Assembly (NCBI GenBank): GCA_002426025.1 | Contig: DINP01000015.1 | Location: 38,948-54,658 of the forward strand | DNA length: 15,711 nt | Source of the DNA: Bacteroidales bacterium UBA5537 | GTDB taxonomy: Bacteria; Bacteroidota; Bacteroidia; Bacteroidales; Lentimicrobiaceae | Direction of reading: 5' to 3' | Part shown: piece after piece, positions 1 to 8,495 of the stretch | How positions within the stretch are numbered: the first letter of the stretch is position 1 | How the letters are laid out: the number at the start of each line of letters is the position of its first letter | Made by a program: the position numbers and the translations under genes | The notes under the pieces: model-generated | Told to the model about the DNA's origin: nothing | Seen by the model: the letters and a program-made list of their open reading frames with translations, nothing else | Database searches by the model: none

Positions 1-528
1 AATTGCCACAATTACAACTCCTGAAACAAGCCTGGTATATTTTATCCGTGGTTTGTATCCTTTATATTTTCCGGCTTTTATTCCGGCATAGGTTAACAAA
101 GCAGTAACAATCAAAACAATAATCAGCGGTGTAACAATTGAAACACCGGCTAATCCCAGCGCGATTCCAGCAAAAAAAGTGTTTGCACTTCCGGCAACCG
201 CCAGCAGAACCATCGTCTTATGGTTATCAATCAGAATAACTTTTTCTTCAGGGTTGAAGTTAACCGATTCGACCCCAAGTTTTATCCCGACAATTGATAA
301 CAGAAATAAGCCAGTCAGAGAACTAAAATCGGGGAAAAGCGCGGCAGCATAAAATCCGGCACCCAGCCCAACTGCCATAAAAACAGTTCGTGCAGAAGAA
401 AAGGCCAAGGGCAATTTTGCATCAAGTTTTACAGCCAGTTTATTGTGCAGCGCACTGGAAAACCAGGCGATTGTAAAACTATCGGCAATCACAGCCAATG
501 TAAGAATACCTATTTCAGTCTGTAACAA
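1..528 (-). CDS. MntP-like small membrane transporter (putative Mn2+ efflux family), 3' end outside window
   Basis: An open minus-strand frame of 176 codons runs off the left edge. The translation is very hydrophobic and has the two-fold layout of the MntP (DUF204) manganese exporters. The first repeat begins ILTLAVIADSFTIAW, matching the family's helix-1 pattern with its conserved Asp. A helix with LLSIVGIKLGVES follows, then a short loop and a second repeat with LLAVAGSANTFFAGIALGL. In MntP the second repeat carries a second conserved Asp (as in ATSLDAMAVG); here that position is Asn, so substrate or mechanism may differ. There is no ATG near the N-terminus. TTG at 526-528 is chosen because a -7 box lies at 549-557 and puts the transcript start just upstream; another in-frame TTG at 550-552 overlaps that box. 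The family call is an inference from pattern; the metal is not shown. Confidence 0.6.
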   Translation of the reverse strand, partial: MLQTEIGILTLAVIADSFTIAWFSSALHNKLAVKLDAKLPLAFSSARTVFMAVGLGAGFYAAALFPDFSSLTGLFLLSIVGIKLGVESVNFNPEEKVILIDNHKTMVLLAVAGSANTFFAGIALGLAGVSIVTPLIIVLIVTALLTYAGIKAGKYKGYKPRIKYTRLVSGVVIVAI

Positions 529-548
529 AAATCTCAGTTTTTCAGGCT

Positions 549-557
549 GCAAAAGTA
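549..557 (-). promoter_or_regulatory. Bacteroidota -7 box for the MntP-like gene
   Basis: The minus strand reads TACTTTTGC, a full match to TAnnTTTG(C). It lies about 20 nt before the proposed TTG start. No clear -33 TTTG is visible. Confidence 0.5.
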
Positions 558-664
558 ATTAAATTCTTCACGTAATTAATAGTTTAAGATATTCATAAAC
601 AGCAGGGAAACAGGTCTGTTTAAAACCAAAGTCTAATTTAAACGTCCTTTAACAATGGAATAAG

Positions 665-673
665 TAATTTTGC
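665..673 (+). promoter_or_regulatory. Bacteroidota -7 box for pyk
   Basis: The plus strand reads TAATTTTGC, a full match to TAnnTTTGC, 21 nt before the pyk ATG. This implies a very short leader. No convincing -33 element is visible. It sits about 110 bp from the divergent box of the MntP-like gene. Confidence 0.6.
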
Positions 674-694
674 AAATCAAATCAGTTTTGACCT

Positions 695-2116
695 ATGAGA
701 AGAACAAAAATTGTAGCTACCCTGGGGCCAGCTTCTTCATCCGAAAAAGTACTCCGAAACCTGATGCTTGCCGGAGTAAATGTTTTCAGGCTTAATTTCT
801 CTCATGGATCGCATGAGATTCATGCACAATCGGTTGCCATTATTGATAAACTGAATGCTGAACTTGGATTTGGGGTGGCAACCCTCGCTGATTTGTCGGG
901 GCCAAAAATCAGGACTGGCATGGTTGAAGGAGAAAGCATGTTATTAAATACCGGCGAAGAGTTGCTCATCACTTCACGTGATATTGTTTGCCGAAAGAAC
1001 ATTATCAGTGTAAACTATGAGAATTTTGCTGCAGATGTTCAGCCAGGTGAAGATGTGCTGCTTGATGATGGCAAATTGTTGCTGAGGGTTACTTCGACAA
1101 ACGGACTTGATGAAGTGATGGCTAAAGTTATTCAGGGCGGTTTGTTGCGTTCGCGCAAGGGTGTTAACCTGCCTAAAACCAAGCTAAGGCTTCCAAGCCT
1201 TTCTGAAAAGGATTTGAATGACCTTGAGTTTATCGCAACCCTTAATATTCAGTGGGTTGCTCTTTCTTTTGTCAGGACGGCAAAGGATATTAAAGATTTG
1301 CGGCAAAAGCTGAATTTGCTCTGCAATGGCAAACCCCCGCGGATTATTGCTAAAATAGAGAAACCAGAAGCAGTTGAGAATGCGGCAGAAATTATTGCCG
1401 TATCCGATGCGATTATGGTTGCCCGCGGTGATCTCGGTGTTGAAATACCTCAGGAACAAGTGCCGGTGGTTCAGAAGAAGCTGGCAGGAATGTGTATTGC
1501 CGCGGCTAAGCCGGTAATTATCGCTACGCAAATGATGGAAGGAATGATCAGCAGCATGAGGCCAACCCGCGCTGAGGTGAGCGATGTTGCCAACTCGGTA
1601 CTCGACAGGGCCGATGCATTAATGCTGAGTGGCGAAACATCAGTAGGAAGTTATCCGATTGAAACCGTTGAAACCATGAGCCGGATCATTACCGATGTAG
1701 AATCTTATGGTGTTTATCAGCCCATCACAGAATCGGCAGTTTCCTCTCCAGAGCGAAGGATTTCCGATTCAATAATTATGGCCGCCTGCGATCTGGCTCA
1801 AAAAGTTAGTGCCCATGCCCTCATTGCCATGACCAATACCGGCTATTCAGCTTTTAAATTGGCCAGTCACCGCACAGGTTCGGGCATTTTTATTTTCTCA
1901 AACAACCGGCAACTGATCAGTGCTTTGAATCTTGTGTGGGGTGTTCAGGCTATCTATTTCGAGAAGTTTAAAAGTACCGATGATGCCATGCTTGAGATGA
2001 GAAAGGTATTGGTGGCTCGTGGTTTTATTAATTCAGGAAACCACATTATCTATGTTTCAAGTATTCCTATCGGGAAACCGGGGAAAACAAATATGTTGAA
2101 ACTGAGCGTGGTCTAA
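695..2116 (+). CDS. pyk: Pyruvate kinase
   Basis: Pyruvate kinase transfers phosphate from phosphoenolpyruvate to ADP, giving pyruvate and ATP in the last step of glycolysis. The 473-residue protein has the usual bacterial length and order: N-terminal part of the barrel with FRLNFSHG (31-38), B domain (about 73-160), the rest of the barrel, and a C-terminal allosteric domain (about 352-473). Catalytic and metal-binding motifs are present: IIAKIEKPEAVEN with Lys220 and Glu222, ARGDLGVE with Asp246, Thr278 in IATQMME, and the PTRAEVSDVAN and MLSGETSVGSYP segments. MMEGMI replaces the commoner MLESMI. The ATG sits 21 nt after a -7 box and opens directly on the conserved RRTKIVATLGPAS. The stop codon directly abuts the stop of convergent comF. 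Confidence 0.97.
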   Translation: MRRTKIVATLGPASSSEKVLRNLMLAGVNVFRLNFSHGSHEIHAQSVAIIDKLNAELGFGVATLADLSGPKIRTGMVEGESMLLNTGEELLITSRDIVCRKNIISVNYENFAADVQPGEDVLLDDGKLLLRVTSTNGLDEVMAKVIQGGLLRSRKGVNLPKTKLRLPSLSEKDLNDLEFIATLNIQWVALSFVRTAKDIKDLRQKLNLLCNGKPPRIIAKIEKPEAVENAAEIIAVSDAIMVARGDLGVEIPQEQVPVVQKKLAGMCIAAAKPVIIATQMMEGMISSMRPTRAEVSDVANSVLDRADALMLSGETSVGSYPIETVETMSRIITDVESYGVYQPITESAVSSPERRISDSIIMAACDLAQKVSAHALIAMTNTGYSAFKLASHRTGSGIFIFSNNRQLISALNLVWGVQAIYFEKFKSTDDAMLEMRKVLVARGFINSGNHIIYVSSIPIGKPGKTNMLKLSVV

Positions 2117-2812
2117 CTATTTAACAGCACATGCAATTGAAGCAACGCTGATTCGAATGCCGGGAACCTGCAATAATGTATGCCCGGCAGCTTCGAGCGT
2201 TGATCCGGTGGTTATAACATCATCAACCAGCAAAACATGTTTCCCGGCATGTTTACCTATGTCTTCTATTTTGAATATCTCCTTCACATTTTCCCAACGG
2301 CTGAAACGTGATTTTTTGGTTTGCGTTTCGGATGCAAAAGCTCTTATCAGGGTTGTGGTGTCGAGTGGTATTTTCATTGATTCGGCTATGCCTTTGGCAA
2401 ACCACTCAGCCTGGTTGTATCCCCTTTTGGCCTGTTTCCGCGGATGCAATGGGACAGGAAGCACCGAGGTTACAGGGCTGAATAAAGGTGATTTTATCAA
2501 TTCCTGTCCATATAAGTGCCCTATATAGGAACCAATTTCCTTGTAGCCTTTGTATTTAAACTGGTGTACCAGGTGTTGTACTTTGCTTCCTTTTGTGAAG
2601 TAATAGAACGAAGCCGCTGACTGAAAATTAATTTTGCCCCAGAATTGCCTTGCCACAGGATTGTCCTCCTGAAAATGGAAATTGGTCTTTGGCAGTTTGT
2701 AAATGCACGAGAAGCAAAGGACTTCCTCTTTCCTAAAAAGGACATTACCACAGGCAAGGCAAACCCTTGGATAAAAAAGAGAAATAACATCTCCTGCAAT
2801 TTGCTTCAGCAT
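2117..2812 (-). CDS. comF: ComF family phosphoribosyltransferase-like protein
   Basis: This 231-residue protein is a ComF/GntX-type double-zinc-ribbon plus PRTase-fold protein. Two CxxC pairs form the N-terminal zinc site (Cys18, Cys21, Cys33, Cys36). PVPLHPRKQAKRGYNQAE (120-137) is the family's central motif, and VLLVDDVITTGST (193-205) is the PRPP-binding loop. In competent bacteria ComF helps bring single-stranded DNA into the cytoplasm. In Bacteroidota homologues are widespread and their role is less clear, so function beyond the family is inferred. The ATG is followed closely by the zinc motif, as usual. The gene lies downstream of the envelope cluster but is cut off from it by a strong terminator and has a weak -7-like box of its own. 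It ends 0 nt from pyk. Confidence 0.9.
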   Translation of the reverse strand: MLKQIAGDVISLFYPRVCLACGNVLFRKEEVLCFSCIYKLPKTNFHFQEDNPVARQFWGKINFQSAASFYYFTKGSKVQHLVHQFKYKGYKEIGSYIGHLYGQELIKSPLFSPVTSVLPVPLHPRKQAKRGYNQAEWFAKGIAESMKIPLDTTTLIRAFASETQTKKSRFSRWENVKEIFKIEDIGKHAGKHVLLVDDVITTGSTLEAAGHTLLQVPGIRISVASIACAVK

Positions 2813-2831
2813 ACATTGGATTCTTGATAGT

Positions 2832-2839
2832 TAAAGGTA
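2832..2839 (-). promoter_or_regulatory. Possible -7 box for comF (one mismatch)
   Basis: The minus strand reads TACCTTTA, one base away from TAnnTTTG, about 20 nt before the comF ATG. The spacing matches other promoters in this window. The mismatch at the final G makes it tentative. Confidence 0.3.
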
Positions 2840-2869
2840 ATAAGAATCAGAATCACAAAATCATTTTAC

Positions 2870-2905
2870 AAAAAAAAAGCTACCGGTGAGGGTAGCTTTT
2901 TTTAA
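2870..2905 (-). terminator. Rho-independent terminator ending the ppiD-like transcript
   Basis: GCTACC (2879-2884) pairs with GGTAGC (2891-2896) around a 6-nt loop. Runs of A on the left and T on the right extend the stem and give a T tract on either strand. It lies 15 nt past the stop of the ppiD-like gene and separates it from comF. Confidence 0.85.
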
Positions 2906-2919
2906 GAGGTATATTCAGA

Positions 2920-5043
2920 TTAGAAGAACTTCAGGCGGTTATCTTCAATATCTGCATTGCGTTTAAGTGCTGCTGCAGGTTCGCGCTGTGTTCTGGTAAT
3001 AAATGCATTTTTAATCATCCGTTTTTCAGATGTCAGATCGTCTTTTGGCGGAGCAGGTGTAATCTGATCAGCAACAATAATAAATACAGCCTGGTTGCCT
3101 TTAACAGGCTTCGACATCTGACCCTGTTTCAGGGTAAATAAGGTGCCGATTACTTCATCTTCTTTACCATAACCCGGAAGATTTGAACTGGCAAAAGAAA
3201 CTGTGTTGGTATCTGCCCTCATGCCAAGTGAGCGGTATCCCAAATCAATATCTTTCAGAGATTTTATGTTTTTATTGATCTCAGCTATCAGCGTTTCGGC
3301 TTTTTTATCACGTTTAACGAGCGGTTCAATGGTTTCTTTTAACTGCTCGAGTGTTGGAGTGCCTTTTTCGCGAATTTCCTTCAGTACGGCAACCATATAA
3401 CGACCTTCGAGATCAAATACCGTTGAAATATCACCTTTTTCAGTATCCTCGTTGAAGGCCCACATTACCACCTGCCTGGCCGATGTAAGACCCGGAAGTG
3501 AATTTTGCTCAGCATTAACGCGTTCGGCAAGACGTTTGGTCAATTTCTTCTCGTCAATCAGTTTATTGAAACCCTCCATGTTTTTTGCTTCAAGTGCAAA
3601 CTGGCTGGCCTGGGTATAAACATCCTGCATGGTTTTTGAACTAGGCTCGATCATACGTTTTACAAAAGCAACCCTAACCTTTTTGGTTGGGGTTGTTTTG
3701 CCGGTAATTTTTATTACATGGAAACCAAACTGTGTTTCAACTACCAGCAGGTCGCCAATTTTACCATTCAAAACAGCAGTGTTAAATGCAGGAACCATTG
3801 CACCATCTGCAAACCAGTTCAGATCGCCTTTTGATTTGGCAGCAGTAGCATCGTCGTTGATCGTGCCTGCCAGTTCATCAAACTTCGAAGGATTTGATTT
3901 TACCACGCTTAGAATGCTATCGGCTTTGGCTTTGGCCTGTTCTTTTGTAAGTTTTGTGTCGGGGTTCACATTGGTACCCTTATAGGATATAAGAATATGG
4001 CTTGCTTTCAGAGAGTCTGGACGAGTTTGAACATTGACCAGTCGTGCCATCTGGAACATATTATTCTCGATAAAAGGTCCGAAACAGGTGCCGATTTCAG
4101 AATTAAACATCAGGCTGTCGAGTTGGTAGGGAAGTCCGCCTTTTTTAATCCATGTGCTGTCGTAGCGTTCGTCCGAAGTTGAATTAACAAAACCCGGAAC
4201 ATTCTCAACCGATACAAATTCTGAATAAAGTTTCTGTACTTCACGGTTTATCTTATCGCGGTCTTCATCTGAAGGAAGCACCTCAAAAGTAACATATTCA
4301 AGATCCCTTGAAGCTTCCTGCTGATACCTGAATTTATTTTCAGTATAATATTTTTCAAAATCAGCATCGGTAACTTTAACTGCGCTATCGGCAATGCTTG
4401 AGTAGGGGGCTCCATAGTATCGTGCTTTAATCTGGGTGTTGCGGGCTTCATAATCGCGTTTGGCAAATGCCATGGGAACGTAAAACCCCTTACCAATCAG
4501 GTTGCGGTATTTCGTGCTGAGGCGATCTTCCTTGATTGCTTTTTCAATCTGCAGATAACGATCCTTCATTTGTGGATCAACATTGTCGAGATTCTTAAGA
4601 AAATTGACCACGCTTGCGGGGTCAAACTGACCTGACTGTGGATCGCGGAAACTTTGCACAATGTAACTATGTGGGTTTTTACCCCTGATCTGGTCATCCA
4701 GTTCTTCGGTGGTAACAGTTAACCCAAGTTTTGAAACTTCTTCCTGCAGTAAGGTTTCGTTTACAACCTGTTCCCAGGTTTGCTGCCTTATCTGAAACTG
4801 CTCTTCAGCTGTCAGGTTTTCCTTTTGGGTATTAAGTTTCTGGGCTTCCATGTTGTCTTCAACGCGCTGGTTAAAATCTGTGGCCAGAATTTTCTCGCCG
4901 TTGATTTCTGCCAGGTTATTCATACCCTTGCGCGATCCGCCTTTGTTTGACAATAAGTCTCCAAGTACAAAGGCAGCAAGCGCTATACCAATGATGATGA
5001 CAAGAAGTCCTGAACGTTTACGAATATCTCCGATTAATGCCAT
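2920..5043 (-). CDS. SurA/PpiD-like membrane-anchored peptidyl-prolyl isomerase
   Basis: The 707-residue protein begins with a short cytoplasmic stretch and one transmembrane helix (about 12-31, LLVIIIGIALAAFVLGDLL). A SurA_N-like helical chaperone region follows (about 40-240). One parvulin/PpiC domain (about 346-449) is marked by KASHILISYKG, SKGDLNWFADGAMVPAFN and TQFGFHVIKITGK, followed by a long C-terminal chaperone region. This is the usual Bacteroidota PpiD-like foldase layout, anchored in the inner membrane and acting on periplasmic and outer-membrane clients. The ATG lies just before the anchor helix and behind a perfect -7 box. It is last in the cluster of envelope genes but has its own promoter and terminator, so it can be expressed alone. 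PpiD is closest in architecture; SurA is an alternative name for such proteins. Confidence 0.93.
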   Translation of the reverse strand: MALIGDIRKRSGLLVIIIGIALAAFVLGDLLSNKGGSRKGMNNLAEINGEKILATDFNQRVEDNMEAQKLNTQKENLTAEEQFQIRQQTWEQVVNETLLQEEVSKLGLTVTTEELDDQIRGKNPHSYIVQSFRDPQSGQFDPASVVNFLKNLDNVDPQMKDRYLQIEKAIKEDRLSTKYRNLIGKGFYVPMAFAKRDYEARNTQIKARYYGAPYSSIADSAVKVTDADFEKYYTENKFRYQQEASRDLEYVTFEVLPSDEDRDKINREVQKLYSEFVSVENVPGFVNSTSDERYDSTWIKKGGLPYQLDSLMFNSEIGTCFGPFIENNMFQMARLVNVQTRPDSLKASHILISYKGTNVNPDTKLTKEQAKAKADSILSVVKSNPSKFDELAGTINDDATAAKSKGDLNWFADGAMVPAFNTAVLNGKIGDLLVVETQFGFHVIKITGKTTPTKKVRVAFVKRMIEPSSKTMQDVYTQASQFALEAKNMEGFNKLIDEKKLTKRLAERVNAEQNSLPGLTSARQVVMWAFNEDTEKGDISTVFDLEGRYMVAVLKEIREKGTPTLEQLKETIEPLVKRDKKAETLIAEINKNIKSLKDIDLGYRSLGMRADTNTVSFASSNLPGYGKEDEVIGTLFTLKQGQMSKPVKGNQAVFIIVADQITPAPPKDDLTSEKRMIKNAFITRTQREPAAALKRNADIEDNRLKFF

Positions 5044-5067
5044 TTTAGTAAATTTTTATAAGAGGGT

Positions 5068-5076
5068 GCAAATTTA
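5068..5076 (-). promoter_or_regulatory. Bacteroidota -7 box for the ppiD-like gene
   Basis: The minus strand reads TAAATTTGC, a full match to TAnnTTTGC, 24 nt before the ATG. It supports independent transcription of the foldase gene. Confidence 0.6.
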
Positions 5077-5104
5077 CAATAAAACTGATAGTATAAAAAT
5101 AAAA

Positions 5105-5126
5105 TTGGGCTGTTGCAGCCTTTTTT
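5105..5126 (-). terminator. Weak hairpin between corC-like and ppiD-like genes
   Basis: GGCTG (5108-5112) and CAGCC (5116-5120) form a tight 3-nt-loop hairpin. The T tract is cleaner in the plus direction (TTTTTT). In the transcribed minus direction the stem is followed by CAATTTT. It may act as a partial terminator after the corC-like gene. Confidence 0.45.
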
Positions 5127-5185
5127 AGTCAGGATTCTGCAAATACTATTGTTCCGTTTACCTTTTAACTCAATTAATTAGCTTT

Positions 5186-6454
5186 TCAACCGGGATTTAG
5201 ACGCAGCAAAACCTGTTCAATGCGGGTGTCGGTTGCCTGAACGATGGTAAACAGGAACCCATCAATCAGAAATTCATCTTTTATTGCTGGAATACTTTCG
5301 TGATGATGAATGATATATCCGGCAAGGGTTTCATAATCGTCCGACTCGGCCAGTCCAAAATTATACTTTTGATTCAGATAGTCTATTTCGTGTCGGCCCG
5401 AAAGCAGGTATTCGTTTTCGTCAATGCGGGTTTCAATCAGCTCTTCAACATCAAACTCGTCTTCAATCTCACCGAAAATCTCTTCAATCACATCTTCAAT
5501 GGTAAGCATACCCGCTGTTCCGCCAAACTCATCAACCACCAGTGCCACGCTTTTCCGTTCGGTAATAAACTGGTTGAGCAGTTTATTGGCCGGCATCGTC
5601 TCGGGAACGATCATCACAGGTTTAATTATCTCACTGACCTTTAGGGGTTTCCTGAAAAGGTCATACAGGTGAACATACCCAATAATATTATCAATTGAAT
5701 CCTGGTAAACCGGAATTTTTGAATGACCTGTTTCAATAAAATAGCCGGTCAGCGTGTCAATGCTTTCAGTGGAATTGATGGCCGCTATCTCGTTTCGGGG
5801 CACCATACATTCGCGCAATTTAATATTGCTGAGGTCCCTCACATTCTGAAACATCTGTATCTCCTGAAAATCTTCGTGATCAGTTGGTTGTAACCCTGCA
5901 GATTCCTTCAGATAGTGATCGAGGTCAACTGCGCTGAAAGCATAATCGGGCTGTAAAATCCTGATGCGGAATATCAATCGCAGAATCATTTCCGACAAAC
6001 CGATAAAAAGCAACACAATAGGAAAGATCAGCACATAAACGATATAGGCAGGAATGGCGAAAAACTCAAGAATTTTATTGGGGTTAATCCTGAAAAGTAC
6101 TTTTGGAAGGAACTCGGCAAAAACAAGGATAAGCAGGGTTGATAAAATGGTTTGCAGAATAAGCAACAAAGCCTCAGAGCCAGGGCCCGAAGGAAGAATG
6201 CTGATTAAAGGGTCGTTCAGTATTCGCGCTGAATAGATGCCATACATAACCAGGGCAATGTTATTGCCCAAAAGCAGGGCTCCGATAAAACGCGATTGTT
6301 TCCTGACAAAGAGGGATAGAATACGTGCTTTAAACTCATCCTTGTTTTTATCTACCTCAATTTTTAATTTATTGGAAGATACAAAGGCAATTTCCAGTCC
6401 CGAAAACAGAGCCGAGAAAATTAGGGTGAGAATAAGTGGGATTAATAAATCCAT
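5186..6454 (-). CDS. Hemolysin-family CNNM/CorC protein (DUF21 + CBS pair + CorC_HlyC)
   Basis: The 422-residue protein has three parts. The N-terminal membrane DUF21/CNNM domain (about 1-180) contains FSGLEIAFVSSNKLKIE, FIGALLLGNNIALVMYG and FAEFLPKVLFR. A CBS pair follows (about 205-330), with CMVPRNEIAAI, GHSKIPVYQDSIDNIIGYV and VALVVDEFGGTAGMLTIEDV. A CorC_HlyC C-terminal domain ends the protein (about 345-420). CNNM/CorC proteins are linked to Mg2+ or Co2+ transport; in Bacteroidota the gliding protein GldE has the same layout, so the substrate is uncertain. No gldD or other gliding gene is nearby, hence the neutral name. The ATG is 21 nt after a -7 box, and the gene follows lptC by 54 nt. 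Confidence 0.93.
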   Translation of the reverse strand: MDLLIPLILTLIFSALFSGLEIAFVSSNKLKIEVDKNKDEFKARILSLFVRKQSRFIGALLLGNNIALVMYGIYSARILNDPLISILPSGPGSEALLLILQTILSTLLILVFAEFLPKVLFRINPNKILEFFAIPAYIVYVLIFPIVLLFIGLSEMILRLIFRIRILQPDYAFSAVDLDHYLKESAGLQPTDHEDFQEIQMFQNVRDLSNIKLRECMVPRNEIAAINSTESIDTLTGYFIETGHSKIPVYQDSIDNIIGYVHLYDLFRKPLKVSEIIKPVMIVPETMPANKLLNQFITERKSVALVVDEFGGTAGMLTIEDVIEEIFGEIEDEFDVEELIETRIDENEYLLSGRHEIDYLNQKYNFGLAESDDYETLAGYIIHHHESIPAIKDEFLIDGFLFTIVQATDTRIEQVLLRLNPG

Positions 6455-6474
6455 TTGTGGTATTGGAATAAACT

Positions 6475-6505
6475 ACAAAGGTAAGCAACAGAAATGAATA
6501 CCAAA
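6475..6505 (-). promoter_or_regulatory. Internal promoter before the corC-like gene
   Basis: The minus strand carries TTTG (6505-6502), an 18-bp spacer and TACCTTTG (6483-6476), then T. This is close to the Bacteroidota -33/-7 arrangement and lies inside the 54-nt gap between lptC and the corC-like gene. Confidence 0.55.
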
Positions 6506-6508
6506 ATA

Positions 6509-7096
6509 CTATTGATTTTCATTGACATACATTTCGCCTTTTGGTTTCTTTATCGTCCAGCGCTCGAATTTCTCGTCCGACTCCATCCCTTCGCCATAGA
6601 TAATCTTATCGGGTGTGGTAATGGTTACAAATTTGTCGGAATAAACTTTTTTCAAATTTTTATCCCAGATGAGCTGTTCGGTATTCAGTTTCTCATTTTT
6701 CAGGTAGTTGATTACCACTACATTGGTTTTTGCTTCCATAATGCGCCGGCCTTCATCATCGAGGCCATATTCCGCGGTAATTTCTGTCCTTATTTTATCG
6801 GGCTGTAGCGAATCGTAAAAAACTACCATAAATCCTTCGGGGAAAATAGTTTTTGCGCTATTTCCTGGCATTTCGTAACGGTTTAACAATGGAGCGGTAA
6901 GCCGGTATTTTATCATGCCGGCTTCGCTTTCGGCGATGGCAACATTGCGGGCATACATGCCGGGTGTTGTATCGGTTTCGTTAAGCCGGTTTACTTCATT
7001 AATATCGTTGTTACAACTGAAAAGCGCTGCCATAAAAACTATGGCAACGCTTTTAGCTAAAATACCTGAAAATAAAATTCTGGTCTGGTTCTTCAC
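6509..7096 (-). CDS. lptC: LPS export periplasmic protein LptC, lipoprotein type
   Basis: LptC takes lipopolysaccharide from the LptBFG transporter and passes it to the periplasmic Lpt bridge. The 195-residue protein begins with a hydrophobic segment ending in the lipobox-like LFSC at Cys28, so it may be anchored as a lipoprotein rather than by the usual N-terminal helix. The rest is a single beta-rich OstA/LptC-like domain: YARNVAIAESEAGMIKYRLTA, then MVVFYDSL, ITAEYGLDDEGRRIMEAKTNVVVIN and TEQLIWDKNLKKVYSDKFVTI. Its use of element-like repeats (an untreated strand pair each ending in a modified-form phrase) is typical of the family. The start is GTG; no in-frame ATG lies earlier in the signal. 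The gene is 14 nt after the TPR gene and is probably co-transcribed with it. Confidence 0.85.
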   Translation of the reverse strand: MKNQTRILFSGILAKSVAIVFMAALFSCNNDINEVNRLNETDTTPGMYARNVAIAESEAGMIKYRLTAPLLNRYEMPGNSAKTIFPEGFMVVFYDSLQPDKIRTEITAEYGLDDEGRRIMEAKTNVVVINYLKNEKLNTEQLIWDKNLKKVYSDKFVTITTPDKIIYGEGMESDEKFERWTIKKPKGEMYVNENQ

Positions 7097-7110
7097 CCTT
7101 GTAAAAGTAC

Positions 7111-8472
7111 TTATTTGCTTCCCCTGATGGTGGTGGTTTCATTAATCCAGCATCCAACAGTGTAAGAGTTTCCTTCAATAAGATCGCGGAAGAAAAGATC
7201 GCCCGAAGCCGGGTAATGTTTTGCATACTGTGCGATTTTTGAGTTGGCTTCTGCTTCAACCGATGAATCAACACTGCGGGCTTTCTGATATTTATCAATT
7301 GCAGCCCAGAAAACGGTTTTTCCTCCCAAATCATCGTCGGCACACATGGATGAACTTGCCGCGTAAAGGTCGCCAATCAATATGTATGCTTTACCATACG
7401 ATGGATTGATCTGCAGTATCTTTAGTGCACTCGACCGGGCCTGTGAATAGTTGCGCTGATTGAAATTAATGTTGGCAAGTAATTCAAGCGCTTTTATTTT
7501 ATCAGCATTATCTTCAAAAAGATTGGCAGCTTGTTGCACGTATTCAATGGCTTTGCCATAATTTTCCTTTTTAACATTCAGGGTTCCCATAAGGTATGCT
7601 GATTGTGCACTTGGCTCAAGTTTATGCAGGTTTTCAGTTGCCTGGAAGAAAAGATCTGATTTTACACAATCCTTGCGCTCAAGAATGTTGGTGATTTTCT
7701 TCAGCAATTCAACGTCATTTGGTTTTTCAGTAAATTTCTTTTCATAAATGGAGATAAGGTCGGGGCAGGTTGCAAAAGGTTCGAATGTTGATTCTATATT
7801 GCCCTTGATATTTTCCCATGAGGCGAGTTTTTTGGCATTTTGCTGATTCAGTTTGATATTAAAATCGATAATCTGTGAAATCTGATCATAACCATCAACA
7901 ATAGAAGCTTTTTCAAGTTTCTGCAGATCAACCATCCCAATAATGCTACGGAAGTAATAAACCAATGAAGATCCATCTGATTTGTTGCCCGAAAGTTCAA
8001 TTGATTTTTTTAGAATCTGGTATATCTGTTCGGTTTTTTCAGGTTGATAGGTGTAAAGATCAACTCCTTTTCGGCCAAGTACATAACCTTCGCGATCGAA
8101 ATAAGTAATCCGCTGATCGTAAACCATCATCAGGGTGTCTATCATTAGATTTCGCTTAACAGGATCCTTACATTCATCAATTCGTGTTGAAACCATCTTG
8201 GCTCCATCAATATAAACATTCTGGCTGATCAGAGGACAATTGTTTAAAACCCATTTCCAGTGAGGATAAGCATCTTTAATGTTGTTTTGTTTGTAAAACT
8301 CACGGTATAGTGAGAAATGCATAACACACTTAACGGAGTCTGTTCCGTATTTTGGGCCTTTGGCAGTATTGCCAACTTCAGCATCATCATTGTCCTGCGC
8401 AAAAGCACCGCCACTAAATGCAAACATGCTTATCATCAGCAGGAAAATCGCCGCTTTTATGTCCTTTTTCAT
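7111..8472 (-). CDS. Secreted tetratricopeptide-repeat protein of the coaX-lptC cluster
   Basis: The chosen ATG gives 453 residues beginning with a clear signal peptide (MKKDIKAAIFLLMIS...FAQ, about 1-26). The same frame opens 17 codons earlier, inside the preceding gene, but that start would bury the signal. The N-terminal half has no domain I recognise. TPR-like helical pairs lie at about 286-410, for example SAYLMGTLNVKKENYGKAIEYVQQAANLF, then ALELLANINFNQRNYSQARSSALKILQINPSYGKAYILIGDLY. TPR proteins are scaffolds for protein partners. Its place between an outer-membrane barrel and lptC suggests a periplasmic or outer-membrane assembly role, which is inference. It starts 23 nt after the barrel gene. 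Confidence 0.85.
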   Translation of the reverse strand: MKKDIKAAIFLLMISMFAFSGGAFAQDNDDAEVGNTAKGPKYGTDSVKCVMHFSLYREFYKQNNIKDAYPHWKWVLNNCPLISQNVYIDGAKMVSTRIDECKDPVKRNLMIDTLMMVYDQRITYFDREGYVLGRKGVDLYTYQPEKTEQIYQILKKSIELSGNKSDGSSLVYYFRSIIGMVDLQKLEKASIVDGYDQISQIIDFNIKLNQQNAKKLASWENIKGNIESTFEPFATCPDLISIYEKKFTEKPNDVELLKKITNILERKDCVKSDLFFQATENLHKLEPSAQSAYLMGTLNVKKENYGKAIEYVQQAANLFEDNADKIKALELLANINFNQRNYSQARSSALKILQINPSYGKAYILIGDLYAASSSMCADDDLGGKTVFWAAIDKYQKARSVDSSVEAEANSKIAQYAKHYPASGDLFFRDLIEGNSYTVGCWINETTTIRGSK

Positions 8473-8495
8473 TGTTATTCGGGTTTTATTAATTA

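Noticed and set aside
1184..1531. Minus-strand frame inside pyk
   Set aside because: Shadow of the pyk coding sequence; its translation shows no domain or signal and pyk is fully intact on the other strand.
2160..2188. GCCGGG/CCCGGC hairpin near the 3' end of comF as terminator for pyk
   Set aside because: It has a 17-nt loop, lies in comF coding sequence and lacks a T tract.
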